Positions 43,702 through 55,262 of a stretch of 64,000 nucleotides of DNA are shown here, piece after piece. The notes under the pieces were generated by a model that had not been told where the DNA came from, searched no databases, and saw nothing but the letters and a program-made list of their open reading frames with translations. The stretch comes from Brachypterus glaber. Its lineage: Eukaryota > Arthropoda > Insecta > Coleoptera > Kateretidae. The DNA lies in NCBI GenBank assembly GCA_958510825.1, contig OY294044.1:73358095-73422094 (forward strand), given 5' to 3'. Positions within the stretch are counted from its first letter, which is position 1. Each line of letters begins with the position of its first letter. A program made the translations under genes and the position numbers.

Positions 43702-44125
43702 CACGGAAAGAAATTAGTGGGCTCTGCGCTATACATTATAAGATATTTGGTAACAGTGGCAAATTATAGTGATTTAAGCTATAGATTATAAGGGACACAA
43801 TAACTAATAATGTTAAAAATAAATTGGAAACGATTATATATATTACAGACACGATTATATTTATTACAGGCACTATTATAAATTTACAGAAATTTTATTA
43901 TATTATAAAAATTATTAGCACGGACAATAATTAAATCTATTTAAGCTATAAATGCCATACTATTTGTTATATTTTATTATTCACTAAACAATTAAAGTAT
44001 TTCATATAAATTTTTACACTGACTGCCATAATTGTAAGAGAAAGCCTTGTATTTATATAATAAGCGATTATAATTTGCTTGGTATGTGTGTTATAGCGCT
44101 CCTAGCTATAATTTTTTTTTTCGTG
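43702..44125. mobile_element. 424-bp MITE, TIR CACGGAAAGAAATTA, TA target
   Basis: Left CACGGAAAGAAATTAGTGGG and CTCTGCGCTATA; right TATAGCGCTCCTAGCTATAA then TTTTTTTTTTCGTG. TA on both sides (43700-43701, 44126-44127). The interior is AT-rich with short ATTATA repeats. Confidence 0.7.
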
Positions 44126-44346
44126 TAGTTGCAAAAAGTTTCATCAAATTCCGTTCATTCGTTCCAAAGCCGGAACAAACATAAAAAAAAACAAAGTAAT
44201 ACGTCGAAATAAACTTATTATTATAAACTTATTATTATTAAACATTTGCCACTAACATGAAAATATAATTAAGGGATTACGAGATTAACCAATTATGTAA
44301 TGGTTTCTTCCAAACAAATTGTTGGTACTGGTTGGATTAAACCATA

Positions 44347-45232
44347 CAGTACGCTCCAAAAGCCACCCCCTCTCTTAACTTTTGAGATATTATTTATTTA
44401 TTTATTTATTTCTTGTATGTTATTCTACAAAAGCAAATAAGTTACAAAACTTGTGCTAGGGACTCTAGGGTTGAGATATTTTAAAATTTGAATCACTTAA
44501 ATAAGACAACTTAAACTATTTTTTGATATTTGTAGCTTTGAAATGTGGTGAGGGGGCATAAAGGGGATCGTGTTATACATCATTGTAAAGCAAATCAAAT
44601 TTTCTATTTGACTATACTCTTTCGAGATTTTTATTTTTCAATTTTATTGTTAAAAACTACGATTTTTAAGATTTTTTTTTTCGTAAAATTTTATTTACAT
44701 CGATATAATTTTAGTTTAAAAGTATAATTTAAGCATTTACATCATAAAATAAACCATTTTCCAATTTTTTTTTTATTGAATTTTGACAAAAATTCTCATT
44801 TCCAACCGTATTTTAAAACCCCCAAAAATGTCTCAAAAAATAAGTGGCCAGATAAATAATTTTATAAACTTTAAAACTATATTAATTAATTGTATTATCC
44901 AGTCTCTGCTTTTGACAGCAGATGTCGCTAACTGTTATTGCTGTTCCTTACAATTATTTTTCTACTCCACATAGCATATGGAAAAGATTTGATTTTCACA
45001 GTTGTCCTTATACTGATATGTGGCTCTGAAGAGTGCTTGGACGCCTGTGTTAATCAAAACAAAAGTAGTTGTAAGGAATGGTAAAATAGTATATTATTAC
45101 AAATTTAAAATTATATATTATTAAAAAAAAAAATTCCTCGAACCCCTCTGTTCTTCTATTTAAGGTTTTCATATTTTAAGTCAATATCTCAACTCGTTCG
45201 GGAGTTAAGAGGGAGAGATATTTTTTTGACAG
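44347..45232. mobile_element. MITE family 1, diverged copy with insertion
   Basis: Left CAGTACGCTCCAAAAGCCAC, right AGTTAAGAGGGAGAGATATT..TTGACAGTA. Interior blocks match the 713-bp copy. Two interruptions: a retroposon at 44392-44470, and unrelated sequence at about 44900-45090 bounded by TCCTTACAATTA / TAGTTGTAAGGA. Confidence 0.65.
44392..44470 (-). mobile_element. Short retroposon with (AAATA)n tail, copy 3
   Basis: Flanked by a 10-bp direct repeat TTGAGATATT (44382-44391, 44471-44480). Inside are TATTTATTTATTTATTT and CTTGTGCTAGGGACTC, the tail and end of the family at 21349, 24421 and 55161, on the minus strand. The target duplication plus simple-repeat tail shows retroposition. Confidence 0.75.
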
Positions 45233-46290
45233 TATATTACATTCTTAAAAGAAGAAAACACATTTATCAGCTAAAGCGTAATAGAGTGCATTATGGAGAA
45301 AATTACAGTTAGTCACTAATTAATAATTAGTAATTATTATGTCATATTTACATATTCAACTAAAGTCAGTTCAGCTCCATCCAGTTTTATAAAACATGAA
45401 TACACTTTAAACGATAAAGCTTTTAAGACAGTTGAAAACATGTTCAAAAAAAATTCTATTATATAATTATGCTTACTTCATTTTGCATATTTCGAGGAAC
45501 GATAGAGTTACAGATCTGCTAGAACAATTTGCCATTTTGTACAACAAAAGTTTCATAGGGATAGGTTAGTTAATCAACAAATAGATATTTTGAACATTTA
45601 TGTTTACAACAATGTTTTAAAAGTTAGACCGGAGATTGTTGCCTGTCCCCTTACAGAGCATTAATCTTTGGAATAAATATTTTTGTTTAAAAACTTTTCC
45701 AAAAATTTTGTTCCCTTTTTGGTTTGTTTTTGAGTTTTTGATGTGAATTTGCTGCCACCTCTCAAATTTTATTCCAATTACCAAGTTAAATATAATTTTT
45801 TTTTTCCTTTTTTATGTTTAACTACTTTTTTGCAGTTTAAAGATAATTCCTTTAGTCTGTTTGAAATATAGTTTGGATTATTTTATGATAGATGTCCCAG
45901 ATTTTTATTCAATTTTAAATTTTAGATTTCATTAATTTATTTTATTTTAACTTATTGTAGTTTTCTTTTTGTTTAAATTTTTAAGATTTTATAAAAATAA
46001 TATAGTTAAGGTCAGTATGACATTTCTAATAATGTGTACTCAAGTTAATTTGTTTATAAATTTAAAAAGTAAGTTTTTCTAAAAGGAATTGTACCATTTT
46101 TAACCTAATTTTTCATTATTTGTAGCTTGAAAATGACTTTATGTTAAATAAGTGGAAAAAATTGTCGCTGTAATGTTTGTTTAATAGACAATAAATTTAT
46201 ATTTTGGAGAGATAACATTTTTTCTATGGTTTATTTAAATCAACTCCAATATGATTAAGGATCAAGAATTTCTTAATTTCAATATTTTTA
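45233..46290. other. Intergenic AT-rich sequence
   Basis: No gene, hairpin or TIR pair recognised. Confidence 0.5.
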
Positions 46291-46464
46291 TGGTGTACAC
46301 CAAAAACTAAGAAAAAAGTTTTCATACACGTAATTCCAAAAATCAATGCTAAGGGAGTTCGGTCTCCAAAATTTTTAAAGTATCATGTTGCCTTTAAAAG
46401 CGATTTTTTGACCTACATGTTAAAACTTTTTTTCTTAGATTCTGATGCAGAATCACCCTGTATT
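46291..46464. mobile_element. Small TIR element, about 174 bp
   Basis: AACTAAGAAAAAAGTTTTCA on the left pairs with TAAAACTTTTTTTCTTAGATT on the right, which ends CAGAATCACCCTGTA. The CACCCTGTA end is that of the DD41D-related MITEs. The left terminus is decayed. Confidence 0.5.
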
Positions 46465-46479
46465 TTAGTGTTTATTTTT

Positions 46480-46935
46480 TGGTTCTAGAAAGGTCTAATT
46501 TTGCTTTTAGTTGTATTTTTCCCGAAAACGGTTAATTCTGTGGTCAACAAGATTACCTTTTTAATGTATTTTTACCTTAGTAATACTATTCTAAAAATAA
46601 ACACACAAAAAGTTTACTATTCAAAAATAAAACCACAAAAAGTTAAGCAGACAAAAGTTTGAGGCAAAAAAGTGATAAGACCCCCATTACGGACGCCCCT
46701 GGTTAAATTAACTACATGCAAATTCCATTGGCTGATAGGTCTTATAAAGCATAGATTACATGCTAAACCTCGATACTATAACACAAAGAGTTCCTAAGTT
46801 ATTAATAAAAAATCGAAATTTTGTTACCCCTTTGAAGGGGTGTAGCTCCCTTAGAAGTCGTTTTTGGATATATGTTTATGGATACTTTTTTTCTTATTTT
46901 GACCTTTAGAACACATCCTTTAAATATTTCCCTGT
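46480..46935. mobile_element. Diverged DD41D-related MITE fragment
   Basis: CCCGAAAACGGTTAATTCTG, GGACGCCCCTGG, GGGGTGTAGCTCCCTTAGAA and ACACATCCTTTAAATATTTC..CCTGTACA match blocks of 813-1925 and 30097-30829. The left TIR was not found. Confidence 0.5.
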
Positions 46936-47039
46936 ACATATGTCTTAAACCGGCTAGTTTTTATTTAATAACTCGAGAACTCTTTAAGCTTTAGACGAAG
47001 TTTTGCATTTCGCCAATCATCCTTAATAATAATAATAAT

Positions 47040-47192
47040 ATTATTATTATAAAGAACTTTCACTTTCGGGTTTAGACCGTGTTAATGGATTTTCACTTAC
47101 TGACGTTTCGTCTCTTACTACTAGAGACGAAACGTCGGAAAGTGAAAATCCATTAACACGGTCTAAACCCGAAAGTGAAAGTTCTTTATATC
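47040..47192. repeat. About 150-bp near-perfect palindrome
   Basis: AAAGAACTTTCACTTTCGGG and TTTAGACCGTGTTAATGGAT on the left match ATCCATTAACACGGTCTAAA and CCCGAAAGTGAAAGTTCTTT on the right. The centre is GACGTTTCGTCTCTTACTAC then TAGAGACGAAACGTC. Flanked by (ATT)n / (AAT)n tracts. Could be a MITE or a retroelement end duplicated head-to-head. Confidence 0.8.
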
Positions 47193-47533
47193 TTAATGGC
47201 CGTGAAAGCTTAAAATCTAAAATATTATTATTATTACTATATACTATATTATATTGTATATATTTTTAAAAAATAATTTTAAATTCCTACCGACGAAAAA
47301 ACTTTTATCTTTAGTGTATTTTTTACGTTTAAATCAAATAAAATCAGTAGAGTTTTTCTTTTATATTTTATGTCGAATAAACAGCGTGTGTGTTTCGAAA
47401 TTGATGTTTCCGCTCAAAGCCTTGACGTCAGGATGCGTCGCACGGCTACTTTTTCATGTTTCGAGGAAGAAAAAATATTTAGAAAATGTTATTTCTCAGT
47501 TTAACTTCAAAGAAGAAAAAACGCCTAGAGGAG

Positions 47534-48470
47534 AAATAGTATATTACGCACCGAGTACGCGAACCTAGTTTTTAGTGCACGAGAGTGCTTTTTTTACGAG
47601 GTGCAGCTGATCGTCACTTCCCAACCCTTGTTATACGCAAGTGGTGGGAAATAGTCACTAACTACTAACTACTTAGGTCGTAGGAAAAAAAATAATAAAA
47701 AAGAAAAATGCATGTTCACTATATATTCGTTAGGATATTTTTCTATCGCACACTCATTTATCCAAACGATTACACATAGCTTTCATTTTCACAAAAGTCT
47801 TTTGACGTTTATATAATTTTGAAATATCAAAATTAAACACAGGTAATTATTTAAAATATACACTTTTAAAGTCTAGACTGTAGATGGAAAAAAAAATTTG
47901 GTTCGCAACTCGTTTGCGACAAGTCCTTAGTGCACTCAAATGATTCCACTTCCCGTCGTCAAAAAAATTTCATTCTCGTGCACTAAGGACTAAAATCACT
48001 TAGTCGTTACAAAATAGTATATTACGCACCGAGTACGCGAACCTAGTTTTTAGTGCACGAGAGTGCGTTTTTTCCTACGAGGCGTATCCGAGTCAAAAAA
48101 GCACTCGATGTGCACTGAAATAGTTTGCGTCGAGGTGCGTATACTATTTTTCCTACGACCTAACACCAAAACATCCAAAAAATGCAAAAATTACTGGAAA
48201 TTAGTTTGTCAATTTGAGGTTATGTGTTCCAAGTTTACTAATTTTCTGACAGCAGATATGTAAAATCAACTGATTGTCACTTCCCAACCGTTGTCATAGG
48301 CAATGGGTGGGAAATAGGCATTAACTACTAACTAGGTCGTAGGAAATAGTATATTACGCAACGAGTTCGCGAACCTAGTTTGTAGTGTACGAGAGTGCAT
48401 ATTTTTTTACGAGTAAAAAAAGCACTCGAGTACATTGAAAAGGGTTAGCTACGAGTTGCGTATGCTGTTT
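47534..48470. repeat. Cluster of ATTACGCACCGAG hairpins and CTACGACC units
   Basis: Hairpin starts (AAATAGTATATTACGCACCG then AGTACGCGAACCTAG) occur at 47534 (left half only), 48012 and 48344; right ends (CGTCGAGGTGCGTATACTAT) at about 48150 and 48470. Between them, 48145-48348 is bounded by TTCCTACGACCTA and TAGGTCGTAGGAA and contains TTTTCTGACAGCAGATATGT, TTCCCAACCGTTGTCATAGG and TGGGTGGGAAATAG. The AACCTAGTTTTTAGTGCACG and GAGAGTGC blocks are almost identical between copies. Confidence 0.7.
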
Positions 48471-48539
48471 TTCCTATGAGCATACCTTTTTCATCGAGAA
48501 AATCATACAAAATTAGTTAAAAAAATATTGACATTTTAT

Positions 48540-48666
48540 AGTATATTAAAGTACTAGTTTTATAACATACTTTACTTTACTTTAGAAAACTCGCCGCAAG
48601 CGGCTCGTTTTCTAAACTTGTACTCGTGCGCTAAAAACGTGTTATTAAACTAGTGCTTTATACAAT
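48540..48666. repeat. CpG-headed hairpin, second copy of the 20094-20320 core
   Basis: AGTATATTAAAGTACTAGTT, GAAAACTCGCCGCAAGCGGC, TCGTTTTCTAAACTTGTACT and GCTAAAAACGTGTTAT match the inner part of 20094-20320; the outer arms are absent. Confidence 0.7.
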
Positions 48667-49688
48667 TTTTTATATTATGCTCTAAAATTGTAAAAAACTT
48701 ACATTTAAATTGATGACTGATTTAGGGATTTTTGTTTCGAATTGGCATTACAGTTTTCGCCATGTTTAAAATGCTAAGAACGAATATTATTTTCATATAT
48801 TTTATAGTCATTTTTTCTTCTCTTTTCCACAGCAAGTAACCAAGCCACAATTTTAACACAAAATATTGTAGAAAATTAAACTTTAAATCGACGTTCACAA
48901 TTACACGGCAAACCTCAAGAGATAGACTTTTGTCTGTTGCCAACCCAAAAGAAAAAAAAGTGGAGACCTCTAATGGGCCTATAAGAACACGCAAAATGCG
49001 TGTGATTATGAGCTTATAAGAGTCGCAAAATAGAAAAAACATTTTAAACTATTGTTTGACTAAAATGTACACTACATTAATACCACGAAAATCGCTATAT
49101 TATCTGTATACTTGTATGGAAAAGTACATAATGCTGTCTATATACTCGTGTGATATGAAAATATCGCACAAATACATATAGTGAACACGTATAATCTAAG
49201 AAATTATGCATACTTGGTCGTAGGAAAACTACTATTTCGTGCCTAGCACAATAGGCCCAGGACCCGTCCTACTGGACAAAATTATCACAAAAAAAAAAGT
49301 ATGTTTGTAAAATATTTAATTTTATCTGTGTTCTAGATAATCCATTTAAAAATGAATTTTTTAATTCATTTTTCAAAAATAAAATAGCATGACCAAGAAA
49401 GTATAAAATATTAGTTTAAATGAAATTAAGGGCAATGTAGTTTTAGTGTTTTATAATGATTGAGGAAGTAAACGTATACTACTGTATAATTTATTTAGGA
49501 AGTTAATTTTTTGTAAAAAATAAGTGTAAATATTGGGTTATTTTTAATTTTAGATTCTTATGACTTTATAGCAAGAGTTTAAAACCTTAAATCGATACAA
49601 ATCGGTTATGGTATTGGTATTTAAATAGAAAATTTCATTCACTTCACGTCCGTTTAAAATAAAATAGGGAACTGCTGAGACTAATAAA
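48667..49688. other. Intergenic AT-rich sequence
   Basis: GGTCGTAGGAAAACTACTATT at 49216 is a lone fragment of the 48145-48348 end. No gene recognised. Confidence 0.45.
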
Positions 49689-51021
49689 TGGGTATTTCTC
49701 TACGAATCCATACCACCTTGGTGATTGAATGTCACGGATTTTCGTTAAACTTTTTTTATATTATCACCACTCTAATACTAAAGGCCTTATGCAAAAAAAA
49801 AGAATTAAAAAAAATTTTTTGGCTGAGATATGTTTTTTTTTTAAATTTTGTAATTTTTCAATTTTTGACGATAAAGAAAACAGCTTTATTTTCAATTTAT
49901 TACTATAAGTCTGACAATTTTAATCCATATTTGATGAAATTTGGTGCACCCATGTAAACTTAGATGACAATCTTGAATTTTTTATAATTTTTTTAATAGT
50001 GGGTTTCTGCTCTTCTTCTTCTTCTTCAAAAATATTTTTTTACGTTTTTTTATAACTATGTTTAACCCGATTTTTCGTAAAGTGCCCCCCCTACGATTTT
50101 TCTCAAATTTTGGTCAAATGTACTTCTAAGTGTCCTTTTTTCAATGAGGTAAAATTTATTCTGGGCAAATTAGGTTTACTATATATTTTAGCCATTTTAA
50201 ATTTTTACGACAATGAGGAATTGTGCTGGAAATAGCTGTTTTACAAAAAAAAGGCACATATTATTTTTTATATGTTTTTAATAGTTTAGGTCAAATGCTT
50301 CATTTTAAGACAAAAACAAAATAATTAATTGTTGTTTTTTTTCAAAAAAGGCGTAAGTCCACAATTTTATTACTTTTTTATTTCTATGTATTTTGTAGGC
50401 GTTTTTTTCTGGTGTAAACGTAAGCTTACGTTAAATACTAAGTCTTTAACATCAAAAACTATTTTTATTTTTTTTTTACACAATATGTTTTTTGGTTTTG
50501 TTTTTGATCTTAAAAATGCCTGAAAGTTGGTAAACTGTCAGAGTAAGAAACTTTTTTTTGTTATAAATCTTTTTTTAATTCGCAGCTCAGAGAAAAGTTT
50601 TCTATGCCAGGGATAAATCCTTAATAAAAATTAATATAAAATATATTAATTTATTTAACATATTAATTCTTTATTTACAATTTATTTATGTCTTATTATT
50701 TAACTTTAATTATTATACAAAGCTTCTCAAAATCTTTTAAATTTTTGTGAAGCGCATCCATCGCTAAAATATAATGAACTATTTTTTTATTTGCTTGTAT
50801 TCCAAAGTGACATTGTTCGGTTAGAACTGTTAAGTTAAAAGTGACAATTTTGTTAACAGTTTGTCTTTTGTTTTACTTCGGCGTTCCCTTTTGGAAAATT
50901 GTATAGCGGTTGTGCTTGAAAAAACAAAAACAAAATTTTGTTGGCCCCTTATGGAAAACTGTCAGATAACTGACAGAACCAAATTAAAATTAATTTTACC
51001 TATTACTTTTACCTTTTTGTG

Positions 51022-51168
51022 TTAAAATATGTTTAGAAGCGAAAAAAAAATAGCGTATGATCGAAGGACGAGGAATATATCTCAATCTCTGCATGAGACC
51101 GAGTAACATTATTTCTCGTCCTTGGATCATACGCAATTTTTTTTTCTCTTATAAACATATTTTTAACA
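51022..51168. repeat. CpG-headed hairpin at the inner edge of the foldback
   Basis: TTAAAATATGTTT..AGCGTATGATC..AAGGACGAG pairs with CTCGTCCTTGGATCATACGC and AAACATATTTTTAA; the head contains CTCTGCATGAGACCGAG. Confidence 0.6.
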
Positions 51169-51181
51169 AGAAATAAATAAT

Positions 51182-51937
51182 AACCCCGACCACTTCAATC
51201 TCAATGCATACATTCTACAATTTGCTGATGATGCCGCCCTGATAGCCCACAATAAAACAGTTAAAAAAGCTATGGAATCACTGCAAAATTTAGCAAACTC
51301 AACATCCACCTGGTTCCGCAAATGGAGACAAACTATAAATGCCGCAAAATCTCAGCTTGCCATCTTCAATCACAATCCTAGCAACAACTCTCCTACAATA
51401 AGTCTAAACAACGAAAACATCCATCCCTTACCATCAGTCAAATACCTCGGCATCAGTCTAGACCAAAAACTCAATTTTAACCAATACACCCGATCTATTA
51501 AGAAAGCAACTATAACAAGAGCCAGCCACTTTCGAAGTTTAACGTACAAAAACCAGGGAATCAACACTCTCACGGCCAGCAGAATCTATAAAGCCATATG
51601 CAGACCACTGTTGGAGTATGGACATTCTTTATTTCTAAATTGTAACAACCCAGCGAAAGCAAACATTCAAATCGGCGAAACCTCAGCACTAAGGAAGATC
51701 ACGAAGATTCGAAATCCTGCTAACCCACTCCACAACCCTTCCAACGCTTCACTCCTGCAACTAACCTCTACTCCTCCAGTTCTTGAACGACTCCACGCAC
51801 TCTCTACAAATTTTGCTAGATCCGATTTTAATTCCGATATCCTAAACCTTTTCTGTATCCCTAGAAACAATAATCCTCCACGTGCAAAATTACCCGAAAA
51901 AACACTACTGCAAATACTACTGGAAATAAGGAACTGA
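51182..51937 (+). pseudogene. 5'-truncated LINE reverse transcriptase fragment
   Basis: Starts abruptly near 51180 inside the RT catalytic region (AYILQFADDAALIAH, containing the FADD motif) and stays open for about 250 codons to the stop at 51935-51937. Visible motifs: TWFRKWRQTINAAKSQ, VKYLGISLDQKLNFN, CRPLLEYGHSLFLNC and ETSALRKITKIRNPANPL. These are the thumb/C-terminal part of a jockey/I-type LINE ORF2, not the same family as the LINE at 35-41 kb. A 3' UTR with AATAAA (about 52109) and an (ATTA)n tail end at about 52145. 5' truncation is typical of target-primed reverse transcription; the first Met (51272) is internal. Confidence 0.8.
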
Positions 51938-52149
51938 TACAAACATTACTTTATATTTTATTTGTTTATTTATATACATATTTTACTTTTTTTTTTTTTT
52001 TACAATCCATTGAATATGTTAAGTTTTAATATTCTATATTTTTGTTAACTTCTACAATATTTTGTTAACACGGCTGAAGGACCTCGGTCAATGGCCTTTT
52101 GGGTAACCAATAAAGAACATTATTAATTAATTAAATTAAATAATAATGT

Positions 52150-52390
52150 CATATTAAAAAAATGGCAGGCCAGCATCTTGTCGTATATAACTGGCAGTTG
52201 TTTTACGATTGACAGGCCGCGGCATGCCGGTTGCCTACACTGCGCGCGCGAAAAAATGTACTTTCCCGCACGCTGCCATGGTAACGTGCGGGAAAGTAAC
52301 AAGCTAAGAAATAGGATATTTTGCGGTCAGAAAACTTCATTTGTTAATGTAGAAATGTTAACTTTTCTATTAGATAGTAGAAAAACGATT
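52150..52390. other. GC-richer block in the foldback centre
   Basis: Contains GACAGGCCGCGGCATGCCGG, CTGCGCGCGCG and a 13-bp inverted pair ACTTTCCCGCACG / CGTGCGGGAAAGT (52263-52300). No coding sequence recognised. Confidence 0.45.
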
Positions 52391-54574
52391 TTTTATGTGT
52401 ATTTTAACACAAAAAGGTAAAAGTAATAGGTAAAATTAGTTTTAATTTGGTTCTGTCAGTTATCTGACAATTTTCCATAAGGGGCCAAAAAAATTTTGTT
52501 TTTGTTTTTTCAAGCACAACCGCTATACAATTTTCCTAAAGGGAACGCCGAAGTAAAACAAAAGACAAACTGTTAACAAAATTGTCACTTTTAACTTAAC
52601 AGTTCTAACCGAACAATGTCACTTTGGAATACAAGCAAATAAAAAAATATTTCATTATATTTTAGCGATGGATGCGCTTCACAAAAATTTAAAAGATTTT
52701 GATAAGCTTTGTATAATAATTAAAGTTAAATAATAAGACATAAATAAATTGTAAATAAAGAATTAGTTTGTACAATAAATTAATATTTTTTAAATTAATT
52801 TTTATTAAGGATTTATCCCCGGCATAGAAAACTTTTCTCTGAGCTGCGAATTAAAAAAAGAAAAATAACAAAAAAAAAGTTTCTTACTCTGACAGTTTAC
52901 CAACTTTCAGGCATTTTTAAGATCAAAAACAAAACCAAAAAACATATTGTGTTAAAAAAAAAATTAAAATAATTTTTGATGTTAAGTATTTAACGTAAGC
53001 TAACGTTTACACCAGAAAAAAAACGCCTACAAAATATAAATAAAAAGTAATAAAATTGTGGACTTACGCCTTTTTTGAAAAAAACCAACAATTAGTTATT
53101 TTGTTTTTGTCTTAAAATGAAGCATTTGACCTAAACTATTAAAAACATATAAAAAATAATATGTGCCTTTTTTTGTAAAACAGCTATTTCCAGCACAATT
53201 CCTCATTGTCGTAAAAATTTAAAATGACTAAAATATATAGTAAACCTAATTTGCCCAGAATAAATTTTACCTCATTGAAAAAAGGACACTTAGAAGTACA
53301 TTTGACCAAAATTTGAGAAAAATCGTAGGGGGGGCACTTTACGAAAAATCGGGTTAAACATAGTTATAAAAAAACGTAAAAAAATATTTTTGAAGAAGAA
53401 GAAGAAGAGCAGAAACACACTATTAAAAAAAATTATAAAAAATTCAAGATTGTCATCTAAGTTTACATGGGTGCACCAAATTTCATCAAATTTGAATTAA
53501 AATTGTCAGACTTATAGTAATAAATTGAAAATAAAGCTGTTTTCTTTATAGTCAAAAATTGAAAAATTACAAAATTTTAAAAAAATCATATCTCAGCCAA
53601 AATTTTTTTTTAAATTCTTTTTTTTTGCATAAGGCTTTTAGTATTAGAGTGGTGATAATATAAAAAAAGTTTAACGAAAATCCGTGACATTCAATCACCA
53701 AGGTGGTATGGATTCGTACAGAAATACCCAAATAAAAAATAGCAAAAAAGCAAGCAATAAAATGACATTTACACAGAATCTTTAAATTTAAAACTTGTTT
53801 GTCTGTGGATCCAAGTTTATTAACTTAGTTATTATATGAATGCATTACGATTTGAATAGTAAATTCGTAATAAACACGATAAAGTTAATACTTTAATGAA
53901 TTCAGGAAAAAAAAACAAATATGACCCCGGACCTCGAAACAAAAATAAAACCCCGGCAATGACATTTTTTTAATTAAAGTATAATTAAATAATTATAATT
54001 ATTCATAATTTATTAACAAAATCATAACATAATTTAGTCCAGCTTGAAACAGGTGCTAGGTCCTTTGTGCCTAAGTGAGAAAATAGTTTAAAATAAAATT
54101 CAGCAGATGGCGCAGGACTTTTTATTATTTATTTTAAACAAAATGGCTACATTTAAAGAGATTTGTTTGTTCCTTTGTCAAATGGTTTTATTATTGTCAT
54201 ATTAAATAGTACAGCACAAAAAAATTACGTCAGACTATTTTTTTAAAGAAACTTTTGGGTCTTAGATTTCGAATCTGTAATCAGATTTTTCGGGTCATGT
54301 CAGGATTTTTTTTATATGGTCTTAAAAATGTCAATTCGCTCTAATTTACAAGTTATTTTTGTTAATTTCCTGATTCGTTTCCTGAAGTAATTTTAATGAT
54401 TTTTCGGGTAATCCCAAAATGTAAAAAAATTAAACATGTCGTAGTTATTTGACATTTTGCACATTAAATCGAAAACGATTTAAGCTAGCTAAATTAGCTA
54501 GTATAAACTATTTTTGTGTTTAATGGGGTGAAGGGAGGAGAATAAGTATTTTCTTAGATATCTAGTTAATTAAA

Positions 54575-55160
54575 GGGTCTTTCTACCTTATAAATTTTAA
54601 AAATATTTTGTTTTTAAACATTTTTTTATATAGAAAAAAAAAGATATCCTTGTGAAATTCTTTAGGTATGTTTATTTATTTTTAAAGAATACATTTTTTT
54701 TTAGATTTTTAAAGTGTCATTTTTTTGTCATAAAATTGTTTGGAAAAAATATCAAAAAACCATGATTCCGGCAATCGACTGAAAAAAAAAATAAAAACGG
54801 CATATTGTTCAGTATTGAAGTCGATATAGCCCCAATTAGAAGATTTTTTTTGGCCAAAAAATAACAAAATGGCGGACGTTTTTCAAAAAATTTTAAATAA
54901 TTTTTGAAAAAAACGTCTGCCATTTTGTTATTTTTTGACCCAGAAAATTCTTCTAGATAGGGCTATAGCGACTTCAATACTGAATAATATCCCGTTATTA
55001 TTATATTTTTTTTTTAATTATGACAAAAAAACTGGAACTTTGAAAATCTAATTTTTTTGTATTCTTTAAATATAAATACATATACCTACAAAATTTCACA
55101 ATAATATCTTTTTGTCTGTTCTTAAGTTAAAACATGTTTTATTTTTCTCTAGTAGAAAAG
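54575..55160. mobile_element. About 585-bp palindromic foldback
   Basis: Centre near 54893. TTGAAGTCGATATAGCCCCA, AAAAATAACAAAATGGCGGA and CGTTTTTCAAAAAATT pair with AATTTTTGAAAAAAACGTCT, GCCATTTTGTTATTTTTTGA and GGGCTATAGCGACTTCAATA. Weaker pairing continues outward to TTCTACC / AGTAGAA. Confidence 0.75.
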
Positions 55161-55191
<31 letters not shown>

Positions 55192-55262
55192 TTAAAATTG
55201 CTACAGAGTCATGGAGAGCCCCAAATAAGCCTAAGCTTGTGGTAGGGGCTCTCCATTAATTT
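55161..55262 (-). mobile_element. Short retroposon with (AAATA)n tail, copy 4
   Basis: TATTTATTTATTTATTTATT tail, then GCTACAGAGTCATGGAGAGC, CCCAAATAAGCCTAAGCTTG and TGGTAGGGGCTCTCCATTAA, the reverse complement of copies 1 and 2. Confidence 0.65.

Larger units (their letters stand above)
49689..53730. mobile_element. 4.04-kb foldback element, 1.3-kb inverted arms
   Basis: The left arm (49689 to about 51030) and right arm (about 52392-53730) are reverse complements with few differences. They start TGGGTATTTCTCTACGAATC and end GATTCGTACAGAAATACCCA, and share ACCTTGGTGATTGAATGTCA, GTGCCCCCCCTACGATTTTT, TTGTTTTGTCTTTT-like and TATAGCGGTTGTGCTTGAAA blocks. AATAAA flanks both sides (49683-49688, 53731-53736), a possible 6-bp duplication in low-complexity sequence. 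The 1.36-kb centre holds a hairpin (51022-51168), a LINE fragment and a GC-rich block. No transposase is visible. Confidence 0.85.
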
